DNA of 64,000 nt from NCBI GenBank assembly GCA_016714975.1, contig JADKBR010000003.1, positions 62,001-126,000 on the forward strand. The letters are read 5' to 3'. A program made the position numbers and the translations under genes. Of the stretch, positions 1 to 7,910 are shown one piece after another (position 1 is the stretch's first letter; each line of letters begins with the position of its first letter). This DNA comes from Candidatus Dechloromonas phosphorivorans. GTDB lineage: Bacteria > Pseudomonadota > Gammaproteobacteria > Burkholderiales > Rhodocyclaceae. The notes under the pieces were generated by a model that saw only the letters and a list, made by a program, of their open reading frames with translations, had not been told where the DNA came from and searched no databases.

Positions 1-647
1 TGGGTGTAGAGGTTGGAAATCGGGTTCTCGGTACCGTCGACCACACCGGTCTGCAGCGCCTGATAAACCTCGGAGAATGCCATCACCTGCGGCAGCGAGC
101 CGACGGCCCGCATCTGCTCCTCGAGTACCTTGGACGACTGGATGCGCATCTTCTTGCCCTTGAGGTCGGCCGGAACCTTGATCGGCGTGTTCAGCGAGAA
201 GGACTTGAAACCGTTGTCCCAGAAGGCCAGACCGCGGATTCCCTTGCTTTCGAGCTTGGTCAGCAGTTGCTTGCCGACCGGTCCGGTCGTCACCTTGTGC
301 AGGTCGTCGTAATTGCTGAAGATGAACGGCAGGTCGAATACCTCGAACTCCTTGACGCCGAGCGGGCCAAACTTGGCCAGCGAAGGCGCCAGCATCTGGA
401 CGGCACCCAACTGCAGCGCTTCCATTTCTTCCTTGTCCTTGTACAGCGTCGAATTGGCGTAAACCTCGACCCTGACCCTGCCCTTGGTCAGTTCCGCCGC
501 CTTCTTGGCGAACATTTCCGCCGCCTTGCCTTTCGGCGTGTCGATGGCGACGACGTGGCTGAACTTGATGACGATCGGCTCCTCGGCATAGGCGGCCAGC
601 GACAGGACACCGGCAAACAGGCCGATCAGCAGTTGCGAAATTCTCAT
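1..647 (-). CDS. dctP: TRAP transporter periplasmic substrate-binding protein, DctP family (C-terminus cut by window edge)
   Basis: Extracytoplasmic solute receptor of a tripartite (TRAP) transporter, which binds C4-dicarboxylates or similar organic acids in the periplasm and hands them to the DctQM membrane subunits. Translating the minus strand from ATG at 647 gives a signal peptide (MRISQLLIGLFAGVLSLAAYA) followed by the family pattern EEPIVIKFSHVVA and later GLAFWDNGFK and VDGTENPISN, the last being the conserved ligand-site region. A strong ribosome site (GGAGGAG) lies just upstream. About 215 codons are visible of the usual ~330. It diverges from the sensor kinase gene at 832, so that two-component pair probably controls it. 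The real substrate cannot be read from the sequence. Confidence 0.93.
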   Translation of the reverse strand, partial: MRISQLLIGLFAGVLSLAAYAEEPIVIKFSHVVAIDTPKGKAAEMFAKKAAELTKGRVRVEVYANSTLYKDKEEMEALQLGAVQMLAPSLAKFGPLGVKEFEVFDLPFIFSNYDDLHKVTTGPVGKQLLTKLESKGIRGLAFWDNGFKSFSLNTPIKVPADLKGKKMRIQSSKVLEEQMRAVGSLPQVMAFSEVYQALQTGVVDGTENPISNLYT

Positions 648-731
648 GTTTTCTCCTCCGGATGATGGTGTGGCGCAACACCTGGTTGCGACTGCGCGGA
701 AGTATTGCGAAAGAAGCAAGTGCCGCGTAAT

Positions 732-745
732 TGTGGTTATCCACA
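732..745. promoter_or_regulatory. Inverted repeat in the dctP/dctS divergent promoter region
   Basis: TGTGG-TTAT-CCACA is a perfect 5-bp inverted repeat in the 184-bp gap between the divergent transport and sensor genes. It could be an operator for the FixJ-like regulator at 2808 or another factor. Its right half (737-745) also reads as a DnaA-box 9-mer, which may be chance. No function is proven. Confidence 0.3.
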
Positions 746-831
746 TCAAGGCATGCCGGCGTGGCCTTTGGCGACCCGCGCTTTTCGACAATGGATCAAT
801 CAGGCGCCGGCTGCTGGGTTAACATCCGCCC

Positions 832-2811
832 ATGCGATCGCTCCCGCCGTCCGTCAGCAGCCGCCGCCTGCGCTGGTTCCTCGCCCTGCCCAAGCTGGGC
901 GTGGTGCTGCTGCTCGCCGCCGTCGTCACCCTGCTCTGGCTGCTGCACCAGAACGAACTCGAGGAGGAACGTACCAGCCTGATCAAGGACGTGCTGTGGC
1001 TGGAACAGAACCTGCGCTTCCATCTCGCGAGAAGCGAGGAACAGTTGCAGCAACTGGCCAGCGACCTCGGCAGCCAGCCCGACAGGAAGCGGCTCTTCCG
1101 CATCCGCGCCAGCCACATGGTGAAGAACAATCCCGATATCTCGCAGATCGCCTGGTTCGATGCGAAACGCCGGGTGATCGACGCCCTGCCGGCTTCGACG
1201 CCCGCCGACAGCGGCGTCGAAGCCTTCGGGCCGGCGGCGACGCAGAAGGCGTTCGAACTGGCCATCCTCCTGAACAAGCGCATCTACAGCGAGCCCTTCT
1301 TCCTCAGCGGCAATGTCGCGCACTTCGCGCTGGTCATGCCGATCTACGGCGACAAGGAAGTGACCGGCATGCTGGTCGCCACCCATTCGCTCGAGGATCT
1401 GTTGGGGAATCTTGTGCCCTGGTGGTTCACCGAAAAATACCGGGTGGTCGTGGTCGACGACAATGGAGCGCAGTACGCGGCCAAGTCGAATGTCAGCGGG
1501 ACGCCGAGTCTTTCCTACGAACTGCCCTTCGACCCCCCGGGTCATGGCCTGAGTTTCCGCGTCACCAGCTACCAGGGCGCCGGCAATCCGCTGCAGCGCC
1601 TGCTGGCGGGCGCCATTCTGGTTCTCGCCGCCGGCGTCTTCTGGAGCCTGTGGATCGTCCGCGAACTGATGAAGAAGCGTTCCAACGCTGAACAGGCGTT
1701 GCGCGCCGAACACGCGCTGCGGTCGGCGATGGAGGATTCGCTGACCGTCGGCATGCGCGCGCGCGACCTGACCGGGCGGATCATCTATGTCAATCCGGCC
1801 TTCTGCCGGATGACCGGATTCACGAGCGCGGAACTGGTCGGCCGCGATCCGCCGATGCCCTACTGGATTCCCGAGCAACTGGACGAGACGCTGGAACTGC
1901 ATCAGGCGGTGCTCGATGGCAAGGCGCCGCCCGACGGCTTCGAGATTACCCTCCAGCGCAAGGACGGCGAGCGCTTCCAGGCGCTGATCTACGAGGCGCC
2001 GCTGATCGACGGCAACGGCCAGCATACCGGCTGGATGGCCTCGATCCTCGATGTCACCGAGCGCCGGCGCGCCGAGGAACTGGCGCGCCAGCAACAGGAA
2101 AAGCTGCAATTCACCTCGCGCCTGGTGACCATGGGCGAAATGGCGTCGACGCTGGCGCACGAACTGAACCAGCCGCTGGCGGCGATCGCCAGCTACAACA
2201 CGGGTTGCCTGAACCTGCTGGCGGCCGGCGCCTTCGACCCGCAGGAGATCCGCGAGGCGCTCGAGAAACTTGGCGTCCAGGCCCAGCGCGCCGGCCGCAT
2301 CATCCGCCGTGTGCACGACTTCGTCAGGAAGAGTGAACCGAAGCGCGCCCCGTGTTCGCTCGCCGAGATCGTCGACGACTGCCTCGGCTTCATCGAGGCC
2401 GAGGCCCGCAAGCGCCGCGTGCAGCTTGCCAGCGACCTGCCGCCGCTGCCTCCGGTGCTCGCCGACCACCTGATGCTCGAACAGGTGCTGCTCAACCTGA
2501 TCCGCAACGGCATGGATGCGATGTCCGCAACCCCGGCCGCCCGGCGGGTCCTGCGCATCTCCGCCCGGCGCCGCGCCGAGGAGGTGGTCGTCAGCATTGC
2601 CGACAACGGCTGCGGCATCGCGCCCGAGGTCCGCGACAAGCTGTTCACCGCGTTCTTCTCGACCAAGCCCGAGGGCATGGGGATCGGCCTGTCGATCTGC
2701 CGCTCGATCATCGAGTTCCACCGCGGCCGCCTGTGGGTGGAAGACAATTCCCCCGCGCCGGGCGGAAGCGGTACGATATTCAGCTTCACCCTGCCGCTGG
2801 AATCCGCATGA
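832..2811 (+). CDS. dctS: Membrane sensor histidine kinase, DctS-like (Cache-type sensor, PAS, HisKA, HATPase)
   Basis: 659-residue sensor kinase. TM1 is near residues 15-35 (LGVVLLLAAVVTLLWLL) and TM2 near 258-280. Between them lies a periplasmic domain of about 220 residues of the double-Cache type that often binds organic acids. A PAS domain spans roughly 300-415. The HisKA box has LAHELNQPLAAIASY with phospho-acceptor His443. The ATPase domain shows NLIRNGMDAM (N box), DNGCGIAPE (G1) and GMGIGLSICRSIIEFHRG (G2). It overlaps the response regulator start by ATGA, so the two are co-translated. Domain order matches DctS/FixL-type kinases. The neighbouring TRAP receptor makes dicarboxylate sensing the best guess. 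The ligand is inferred from context. Confidence 0.88.
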   Translation: MRSLPPSVSSRRLRWFLALPKLGVVLLLAAVVTLLWLLHQNELEEERTSLIKDVLWLEQNLRFHLARSEEQLQQLASDLGSQPDRKRLFRIRASHMVKNNPDISQIAWFDAKRRVIDALPASTPADSGVEAFGPAATQKAFELAILLNKRIYSEPFFLSGNVAHFALVMPIYGDKEVTGMLVATHSLEDLLGNLVPWWFTEKYRVVVVDDNGAQYAAKSNVSGTPSLSYELPFDPPGHGLSFRVTSYQGAGNPLQRLLAGAILVLAAGVFWSLWIVRELMKKRSNAEQALRAEHALRSAMEDSLTVGMRARDLTGRIIYVNPAFCRMTGFTSAELVGRDPPMPYWIPEQLDETLELHQAVLDGKAPPDGFEITLQRKDGERFQALIYEAPLIDGNGQHTGWMASILDVTERRRAEELARQQQEKLQFTSRLVTMGEMASTLAHELNQPLAAIASYNTGCLNLLAAGAFDPQEIREALEKLGVQAQRAGRIIRRVHDFVRKSEPKRAPCSLAEIVDDCLGFIEAEARKRRVQLASDLPPLPPVLADHLMLEQVLLNLIRNGMDAMSATPAARRVLRISARRRAEEVVVSIADNGCGIAPEVRDKLFTAFFSTKPEGMGIGLSICRSIIEFHRGRLWVEDNSPAPGGSGTIFSFTLPLESA

Positions 2812-3410
2812 ACACTCCGCAAGCCCATCTGGTCGACGACGATGAAGCAATCCGGGATGCGCTGGCCTGGCTCCTGAAATCACGCGGCATCCAGTGCACG
2901 ACCTACGACTGCGCCGAAACCTTTCTCGCCGCGTGGACGCCGAAGGTGGCGGGCTGCGTGATTATCGACATGCGCATGCCCGGCATGAGCGGCCTCGACT
3001 GCTTCGATTTGCTGGGCGAACGTCAGTCGACCCTGCCGGTGATCTTCCTGACCGGACACGGCGACGTTCCACTGGCTGTGGCGACTCTCAAGAAAGGCGC
3101 CTTCGACTTTTTCGAGAAGCCGTTCAACGACAATGACCTCGCGACCAGCGTCCGCGACGCGATGGATCTCGATGCCCGGCAACGCGCTGCGAGTGCCACG
3201 GTCGACTCGGTAAACTCGCGTCTTTCGACATTGACCGCACGCGAACGGCAGATCATGGAACTGGTCCTGCTCGGCAAATTCAACAAGGTCATTGCCGACG
3301 AACTGAACATCAGCATGCGCACCGTCGAGGTTCATCGCGCCAACCTGTTCGACAAGATGAAGGTAAAAACCGCAGTCGAACTGGCCAATTTACTCAAACC
3401 CAACCGCTGA
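2808..3410 (+). CDS. dctR: Response regulator, FixJ/DctR type (REC + LuxR HTH)
   Basis: 200-residue transcriptional regulator. The N-terminal receiver has acidic pocket DDD at 10-12, phospho-acceptor Asp54 (VIIDMRMPG), Thr in FLTGHGDVP and Lys in FEKPF. The C-terminal LuxR-type helix-turn-helix reads LTARERQIMELV ... ISMRTVEVHRANLFDKM. Translation starts at ATG 2808, inside the stop of the kinase gene (ATGA), which marks a tight operon. Phosphorylated by the adjacent kinase, it probably activates the divergent TRAP genes, as DctR does in Rhodobacter. A FixJ or TtrR-like role cannot be excluded from sequence alone. Confidence 0.88.
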   Translation: MNTPQAHLVDDDEAIRDALAWLLKSRGIQCTTYDCAETFLAAWTPKVAGCVIIDMRMPGMSGLDCFDLLGERQSTLPVIFLTGHGDVPLAVATLKKGAFDFFEKPFNDNDLATSVRDAMDLDARQRAASATVDSVNSRLSTLTARERQIMELVLLGKFNKVIADELNISMRTVEVHRANLFDKMKVKTAVELANLLKPNR

Positions 3411-3514
3411 CTCTTCCCTTGCCGCTGCTTTTTCGCTAGCATTTGACAGCACCTGCGGTTGCCAAATCGGCACACCTTTTTTCACGGGCATTCTCCCATC
3501 CCACGAGGCACTTC

Positions 3515-3841
3515 ATGAGCGAGCATATCCATTACGTCACCGATGACACCTTCGAGGCCGAGGTGTTGCAGTCGCTTCAGCCGGTTCTGGTGGATTACTG
3601 GGCCGAATGGTGCGGCCCCTGCAAGATGATCGCCCCCATTCTCGACGACATCGCCCGCGACTACGCCGGCAAGCTCAAGGTAGCCAAGGTCAACATCGAC
3701 GACAACCAGGCGACGCCTGCCAGGTTTGGAATTCGCGGTATCCCGACCCTGATGCTCTTCAAGAACGGCAGTGTCGAAGCAACCAAGGTCGGCGCGCTAT
3801 CGAAGTCGCAACTCGCCGCCTTTATTGACAGCAACCTTTAA
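3515..3841 (+). CDS. trxA: Thioredoxin 1
   Basis: 108-residue cytoplasmic thioredoxin, the usual length, reduced by thioredoxin reductase and reducing protein disulfides. The active site WCGPC has Cys33 and Cys36. The cis-Pro segment GIRGIPTLMLFKNG is intact. I chose ATG 3515 (MSEHIHYVTDD), which aligns with known TrxA; an upstream in-frame Met at 3443 would add 24 unlikely residues. It sits directly before rho, an arrangement common in proteobacteria. Confidence 0.97.
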   Translation: MSEHIHYVTDDTFEAEVLQSLQPVLVDYWAEWCGPCKMIAPILDDIARDYAGKLKVAKVNIDDNQATPARFGIRGIPTLMLFKNGSVEATKVGALSKSQLAAFIDSNL

Positions 3842-3858
3842 ACTCCGTAGTCTCCGTA

Positions 3859-3885
3859 CCTGAAGGTGCGTTCTGCGCCTTCAGG
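3859..3885 (+). terminator. Hairpin after trxA
   Basis: An 11-bp stem (CCTGAAGGTGC / GCGCCTTCAGG, one G-T pair) with a 5-base loop lies 18 bases after the trxA stop. No T-run follows, so it may attenuate or protect the 3' end rather than terminate strongly. Confidence 0.4.
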
Positions 3886-4003
3886 CAGACGCAGCAACGA
3901 CTGAAGCCGGCGTCAATCTCCCCTCACAGTAATAGCACCTTGTCGCGCCCTTTGGCCAGCGGCATTCGCCCGCCCCAGTGCAGGCGTCATAACCCTCCTC
4001 CAC

Positions 4004-5263
4004 ATGCAACTTTCCGAACTCAAGACCTTACACGTCAGCAAACTGCTCGACATGGCCACCGAACTGGCTATCGAGAACGCCAACCGCATGCGCAAACAGG
4101 AACTGATCTACGCAATCCTGAAAGCCCGCGCCAGGAACGGCGACACCATCTACGGCGACGGCACCCTCGAAGTGCTGCAGGACGGCTTCGGGTTTCTCCG
4201 CTCCTCTGACACCTCCTATCTCGCCAACCCGGACGACATCTATGTCTCGCCGTCGCAGGTCCGCCGCTTTAACCTGCGCACCGGCGACACCATCGAAGGC
4301 GAAATCCGCACGCCCAAGGATGGCGAACGCTATGTCGCGCTGACCAAGCTGGAGTCGATCAACGGCTTCCCGCCAGAGGCGAACAAAAACAAGATCATGT
4401 TCGAAAATCTGACGCCGCTGCACCCGACGCGTCACCTCCAACTCGAACGCGACATCAAGGCCGACGAAAACATCACCAGCCGTGTCATCGACATGATCGC
4501 CCCGGTCGGCGCCGGCCAGCGCGGCCTGATCGTGTCGCCGCCGAAAACTGGCAAGACGGTGATGCTGCAGAACGTCGCCCACGCCATCACGGCCAATCAT
4601 CCAGATGTCGTACTGATCGTGCTGCTGATCGACGAACGCCCGGAAGAAGTCACCGAAATGACCCGCACCGTCAAGGGTGAAGTCGTTGCTTCGACCTTCG
4701 ATGAACCGGCGACCCGGCATGTCGCGGTCGCCGAGATGGTCATCGAGAAGGCCAAGCGCCTGGTCGAGCACAAGAAGGATGTTGTAATTCTGCTCGACTC
4801 CATCACCCGCCTCGCCCGCGCCTACAACACCGTGCAGCCGGCTTCCGGCAAGGTGCTGACCGGCGGTGTCGACGCCAACGCCCTGCAAAAGCCCAAGCGC
4901 TTCTTCGGGGCCGCGCGTAACATCGAGGAGGGCGGCTCGCTGACCATCCTCGCCACGGCGCTGATCGACACGGGCTCGCGCATGGACGAAGTGATCTACG
5001 AAGAATTCAAGGGCACCGGCAACTCCGAGGTCCACCTTGACCGCCGCATGGCCGAGAAGCGGATGTACCCGGCGATAAACGTCAACCGCTCCGGGACCCG
5101 CCGCGAAGAACTGCTGCTCAAGCCGGATGTGCTCTCGAAGATGTGGGTCCTGCGCAAACTCTGCTATCCGATGGACGACCTCGCCGCGATGGAATTCCTG
5201 CTCGACAAGGTCAAGTCGACCAAGAGCAATGCGGAGTTCTTTGACGCCATGCGCCGCGGTTAA
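4004..5263 (+). CDS. rho: Transcription termination factor Rho
   Basis: 419-residue hexameric RNA-dependent ATPase that ends transcription at Rho-dependent sites. The N-terminal helical and cold-shock RNA-binding domains cover residues 1-120 (GDGTLEVLQDGFGFLR). Walker A is SPPKTGKTVM near 178-187. Walker B is VVILLDSITRLARAYN, and the Q/R-loop region GGVDANALQKPKRFFGAARN follows. Length and order are those of ordinary Rho, with no insertion domain. Start ATG 4004 (MQLSELKTL) matches the family. The preceding 160-base leader may be where Rho controls its own transcription. Confidence 0.98.
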   Translation: MQLSELKTLHVSKLLDMATELAIENANRMRKQELIYAILKARARNGDTIYGDGTLEVLQDGFGFLRSSDTSYLANPDDIYVSPSQVRRFNLRTGDTIEGEIRTPKDGERYVALTKLESINGFPPEANKNKIMFENLTPLHPTRHLQLERDIKADENITSRVIDMIAPVGAGQRGLIVSPPKTGKTVMLQNVAHAITANHPDVVLIVLLIDERPEEVTEMTRTVKGEVVASTFDEPATRHVAVAEMVIEKAKRLVEHKKDVVILLDSITRLARAYNTVQPASGKVLTGGVDANALQKPKRFFGAARNIEEGGSLTILATALIDTGSRMDEVIYEEFKGTGNSEVHLDRRMAEKRMYPAINVNRSGTRREELLLKPDVLSKMWVLRKLCYPMDDLAAMEFLLDKVKSTKSNAEFFDAMRRG

Positions 5264-5277
5264 GTTCTGGATTTGTA

Positions 5278-5306
5278 TTGCAAGCACGTGATTCTTCGAG
5301 GATAAT
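5278..5306 (+). promoter_or_regulatory. Sigma-70-type promoter for rpmE
   Basis: TTGCAA (5278-5283), a 17-base spacer, and GATAAT (5301-5306) lie 55 bases before the rpmE start and just after the rho stop. Both hexamers are close to consensus. Confidence 0.6.
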
Positions 5307-5360
5307 CTTGACCTCTCCAGGTCGGCCACATCCGCCGGTCGCGTAACGAAAGGACACCAA

Positions 5361-5582
5361 ATGAAAGCCGACATCCATCCCGCCTACAATGAAATCCAGG
5401 TTGCCTGCTCCTGCGGCAATGCCTTCACGACTCGTTCGACAACGAAAAAGCCGATTCACGTCGAGGTCTGCTCGCAGTGCCATCCCTTCTACACTGGCAA
5501 GCAAAAAATCGTCGATACCGCCGGCCGTGTCGAGAAGTTCAACCAGAAGTTTGGCGCCCTGCGCGGCAAAGCGGCCGCCTGA
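5361..5582 (+). CDS. rpmE: 50S ribosomal protein L31 (zinc-binding form)
   Basis: 73-residue ribosomal protein of the large subunit. It is the C+ (zinc) form, with Cys16 and Cys18 (CSC) and Cys37 and Cys40 (CSQC). Zinc-binding L31 is usually replaced by a zinc-free paralogue under zinc starvation, but none is seen here. It has its own promoter after rho and a strong terminator 18 bases downstream, so it is probably monocistronic. Confidence 0.97.
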   Translation: MKADIHPAYNEIQVACSCGNAFTTRSTTKKPIHVEVCSQCHPFYTGKQKIVDTAGRVEKFNQKFGALRGKAAA

Positions 5583-5599
5583 ACGGTATGCGCCAAGAC

Positions 5600-5628
5600 A
5601 AAAAGGGCAGCCAGCGGGCTGCCTTTTT
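5600..5628 (+). terminator. Intrinsic terminator of rpmE
   Basis: A-rich 5' arm plus GGGCAGCC, loop AGCG, then GGCTGCC and TTTTT. One unpaired G sits in the left arm. This is a classic Rho-independent terminator. Confidence 0.9.
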
Positions 5629-5651
5629 CGTTTCAGGACCATCTTCCGCTC

Positions 5652-7274
5652 ATGGGTGATTTCGGAAACCTGCTCCGTCGCGGTATCCGCCTGCCTCCGG
5701 TCGGTTGGGCCCTGGCAGCGATGCTGGCGTTTTACGTACTTGCCGGCCTCTTTGGCCGCGACCCGTGGAAGGGCGAGGACGCGATCCACATCGGCACCGC
5801 CTGGAACATGCTTCATTACAGCGACTGGCTGTCGCCTGACCTGGCCGGACGCCCTTTCCACGAACCGCCACTGTATTACTGGACGGGCGTCCTGACCGGC
5901 AAGGCGCTCGGCTGGCTGTTGCCACTGCATGAGGCCATTCGCCTGGCCAGCGGCATCTGGGTCACGCTGGCGCTTGTCGGGGTCTACTACGCCGGTCGCG
6001 AACTCTACGGACAGGAGAGTGCCGCCGCCAGCTCGCTCCTGCTCGCCGGTTGCGCCGGCCTGCTGATCCACGCCCACGATGCTCAGCCGATGCTGATTGC
6101 GGTTGCCGCCTACGGTGGAGCCATTGGCGCGCTAGCCGCACTGAGCCGGCGGCCATGGCGGGCGGGGACTATTTACGGCCTCGCAATCGCCGCCTGCCTG
6201 CTCGGCACCGGCATTGCGCCGACGCTGCCGCTCCTCGCGATCGGGCCGCTTGCCTGGTGGCTGTCGACAGATCGCCGGATAGCCCTGCAGGCGCTTGCGC
6301 TCGGTCTTGGCCTTGCACTCCTGCTGATCCTGCCCTGGCCACTCCTGCTGCTCGCCCTTGAACCCTCGCGCTTCCACGGCTGGCTGAACACTGAACTGGC
6401 TCCCCTCAAGACGCCCTTCTCGTTGCTCGGCGCCGGTCGCTTCCTGTCTTTGTTGCCATGGTTTGCCTTCCCGGTGCTGCCGCTCGCCGCCTGGGGGCTG
6501 TGGACCCGGCGTGAGGCGCTGACGGCGATGCCGCAACTGCTGCCGCTGGCCTTCCTGCTGTTGACCTTGCTGATGCTCGCACTCGCTTTCCGCCCCCGCG
6601 AGATCCCTGCCCTGCTGCTCCTGCCACCACTCGCCCTGCTTGCCACACCCGGCGCCCTCACCTTGCGTCGCGGCGCGGCCAACGCATTCGACTGGTTCGC
6701 CATGATGACCTTCAGCCTTTTCATCGTGCTGCTCTGGGTGGCGTGGTCGGCCATGGCGCTCGGCTGGCCTGCTCGCCTGGCGACGCGGGTAGTCGTTCTG
6801 CGCCCAGGGTTCGTCGGACATTTGGAACCAACGGCGTTCGCCATCGGCGTACTGGCCACCATCTGCTGGATCTGGCTGATCTTCACTGCGCCGCGCTCGC
6901 CCTACCGCAGCCTGACCCACTGGACGCTCGGCTTCACCACCCTGTGGCTGATGGCGACGTCGCTGGTCCTGCCCTGGTTCGACTACGGCAAGACCTATCG
7001 CCCGGTCGCGGAAGCCATCGCCAAGGCGCTCCCTGCCGAGCACGGCTGCCTGGCCGAACGCGGCCTCAGCGACACGCAACTGGCGTCGTTCGCCTATTTC
7101 ATCGGCATCGAGCCGGAACCGCTCAGCTCAGCCACCGGCAAGCAATGCAACTGGCTGTTGGTCATGGGCAGTAGCAACAAGGATCTTGCTGCGCCGGATG
7201 GCACCTGGACCCGGGTCTGGGAAGGCAACCGCCCTGCCGACCGCAAGGAAAAATTCCGCCTTTTCCGGCGTTGA
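5652..7274 (+). CDS. Integral membrane glycosyltransferase, GT39/ArnT-like (PMT family)
   Basis: 540-residue polytopic protein. The N-terminal pattern GRDPWKGEDAIH, with its acidic pair after TM1, and the following FHEPPLYYW are hallmarks of ArnT/PMT-type enzymes, which move a sugar from a polyprenyl-phosphate donor to a periplasmic acceptor such as lipid A or protein. About 11 to 12 hydrophobic segments fill residues 18-430. A soluble C-terminal domain of about 100 residues follows (GKTYRPVAEAIAKALPAEHGCLAERG). Acceptor and sugar are unknown. No arn genes are nearby, so aminoarabinose transfer is not supported by context. Confidence 0.8.
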   Translation: MGDFGNLLRRGIRLPPVGWALAAMLAFYVLAGLFGRDPWKGEDAIHIGTAWNMLHYSDWLSPDLAGRPFHEPPLYYWTGVLTGKALGWLLPLHEAIRLASGIWVTLALVGVYYAGRELYGQESAAASSLLLAGCAGLLIHAHDAQPMLIAVAAYGGAIGALAALSRRPWRAGTIYGLAIAACLLGTGIAPTLPLLAIGPLAWWLSTDRRIALQALALGLGLALLLILPWPLLLLALEPSRFHGWLNTELAPLKTPFSLLGAGRFLSLLPWFAFPVLPLAAWGLWTRREALTAMPQLLPLAFLLLTLLMLALAFRPREIPALLLLPPLALLATPGALTLRRGAANAFDWFAMMTFSLFIVLLWVAWSAMALGWPARLATRVVVLRPGFVGHLEPTAFAIGVLATICWIWLIFTAPRSPYRSLTHWTLGFTTLWLMATSLVLPWFDYGKTYRPVAEAIAKALPAEHGCLAERGLSDTQLASFAYFIGIEPEPLSSATGKQCNWLLVMGSSNKDLAAPDGTWTRVWEGNRPADRKEKFRLFRR

Positions 7275-7308
7275 CCCCAGCATCTGCAGGGTCGGATATG
7301 GCCGGTGA

Positions 7309-7854
7309 TCAGCCTTTCAGGAAGTGCTCGCGGTAATACTTGAGTTCATCGATCGACTCGTGGATGTCGGCCAGCGCCGTATGCCGCCCCTTCTTCTTGA
7401 AACCCTTGTAGGTTTCGGGCTGCCAGCGCCTGCAAAGTTCCTTGAGCGTACTGACATCAAGGTTCCGGTAGTGGAAGAATGCCTCGAGCGTCGGCATGTG
7501 GCGGGCCATGAAGCGGCGGTCCTGGCCGATCGAGTTGCCGCACATCGGCGAATGGCCCTTCGTCGAATATTTCTTCAGGAACTCCAGTGCCAGCGTTTCG
7601 ACCGCCGCCTCGTCCAGCGCCGACGCCCTGACCCTGTCGATCAGTCCCGAGCGGCCGTGCGTCTTCTGGTTCCATTCGTCCATGGCGGCCAGCGCGGCGT
7701 CGGTCTGATGGACGGCCCAGGACGGCGACTCCGCCACCAGTTCCAGCTCGGAATTGGTCACCACCATCGCCATCTCGATGATCCGGTCGCCGTCCGGATC
7801 GAGCCCGGTCATTTCCATGTCCAGCCAGACGAGGTTGTTTGCGTTGCCTGTCAT
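7309..7854 (-). CDS. orn: Oligoribonuclease
   Basis: 181-residue 3'-to-5' exonuclease of the DEDDh family that degrades 2-5-mer RNA and linear di-nucleotides (pGpG), finishing mRNA and c-di-GMP turnover. Visible motifs are LDMEMTGLDP (Exo I, Asp and Glu), FMARHMP region (Exo II) and HTALADIHESIDEL (Exo III, with the DEDDh His). Start ATG 7854 (MTGNANNLVWLDMEMTG) aligns with E. coli Orn; the longer reading from 7884 adds 10 residues without support. It diverges from the M48 peptidase and rsgA genes, a synteny common in betaproteobacteria. Confidence 0.96.
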   Translation of the reverse strand: MTGNANNLVWLDMEMTGLDPDGDRIIEMAMVVTNSELELVAESPSWAVHQTDAALAAMDEWNQKTHGRSGLIDRVRASALDEAAVETLALEFLKKYSTKGHSPMCGNSIGQDRRFMARHMPTLEAFFHYRNLDVSTLKELCRRWQPETYKGFKKKGRHTALADIHESIDELKYYREHFLKG

Positions 7855-7910
7855 ATAATTGCCCAAGACCTTGAAGACCAACATTTTCTCATAGCTTCGC
7901 AGCCAGTTTC

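Noticed and set aside
648..831. A sigma-54 promoter for the TRAP operon
   Set aside because: A TGGC-like and a TTGC-like element are present but the spacing between GG and GC is 14, not 10. The kinase/regulator pair is also not of the NtrC type.
796..2883. A 695-codon minus-strand open frame opposite the sensor kinase gene
   Set aside because: It is antisense to an intact kinase with all motifs. The product is low-complexity, Arg/His/Gly-rich, typical of the antisense frame of GC-rich DNA.
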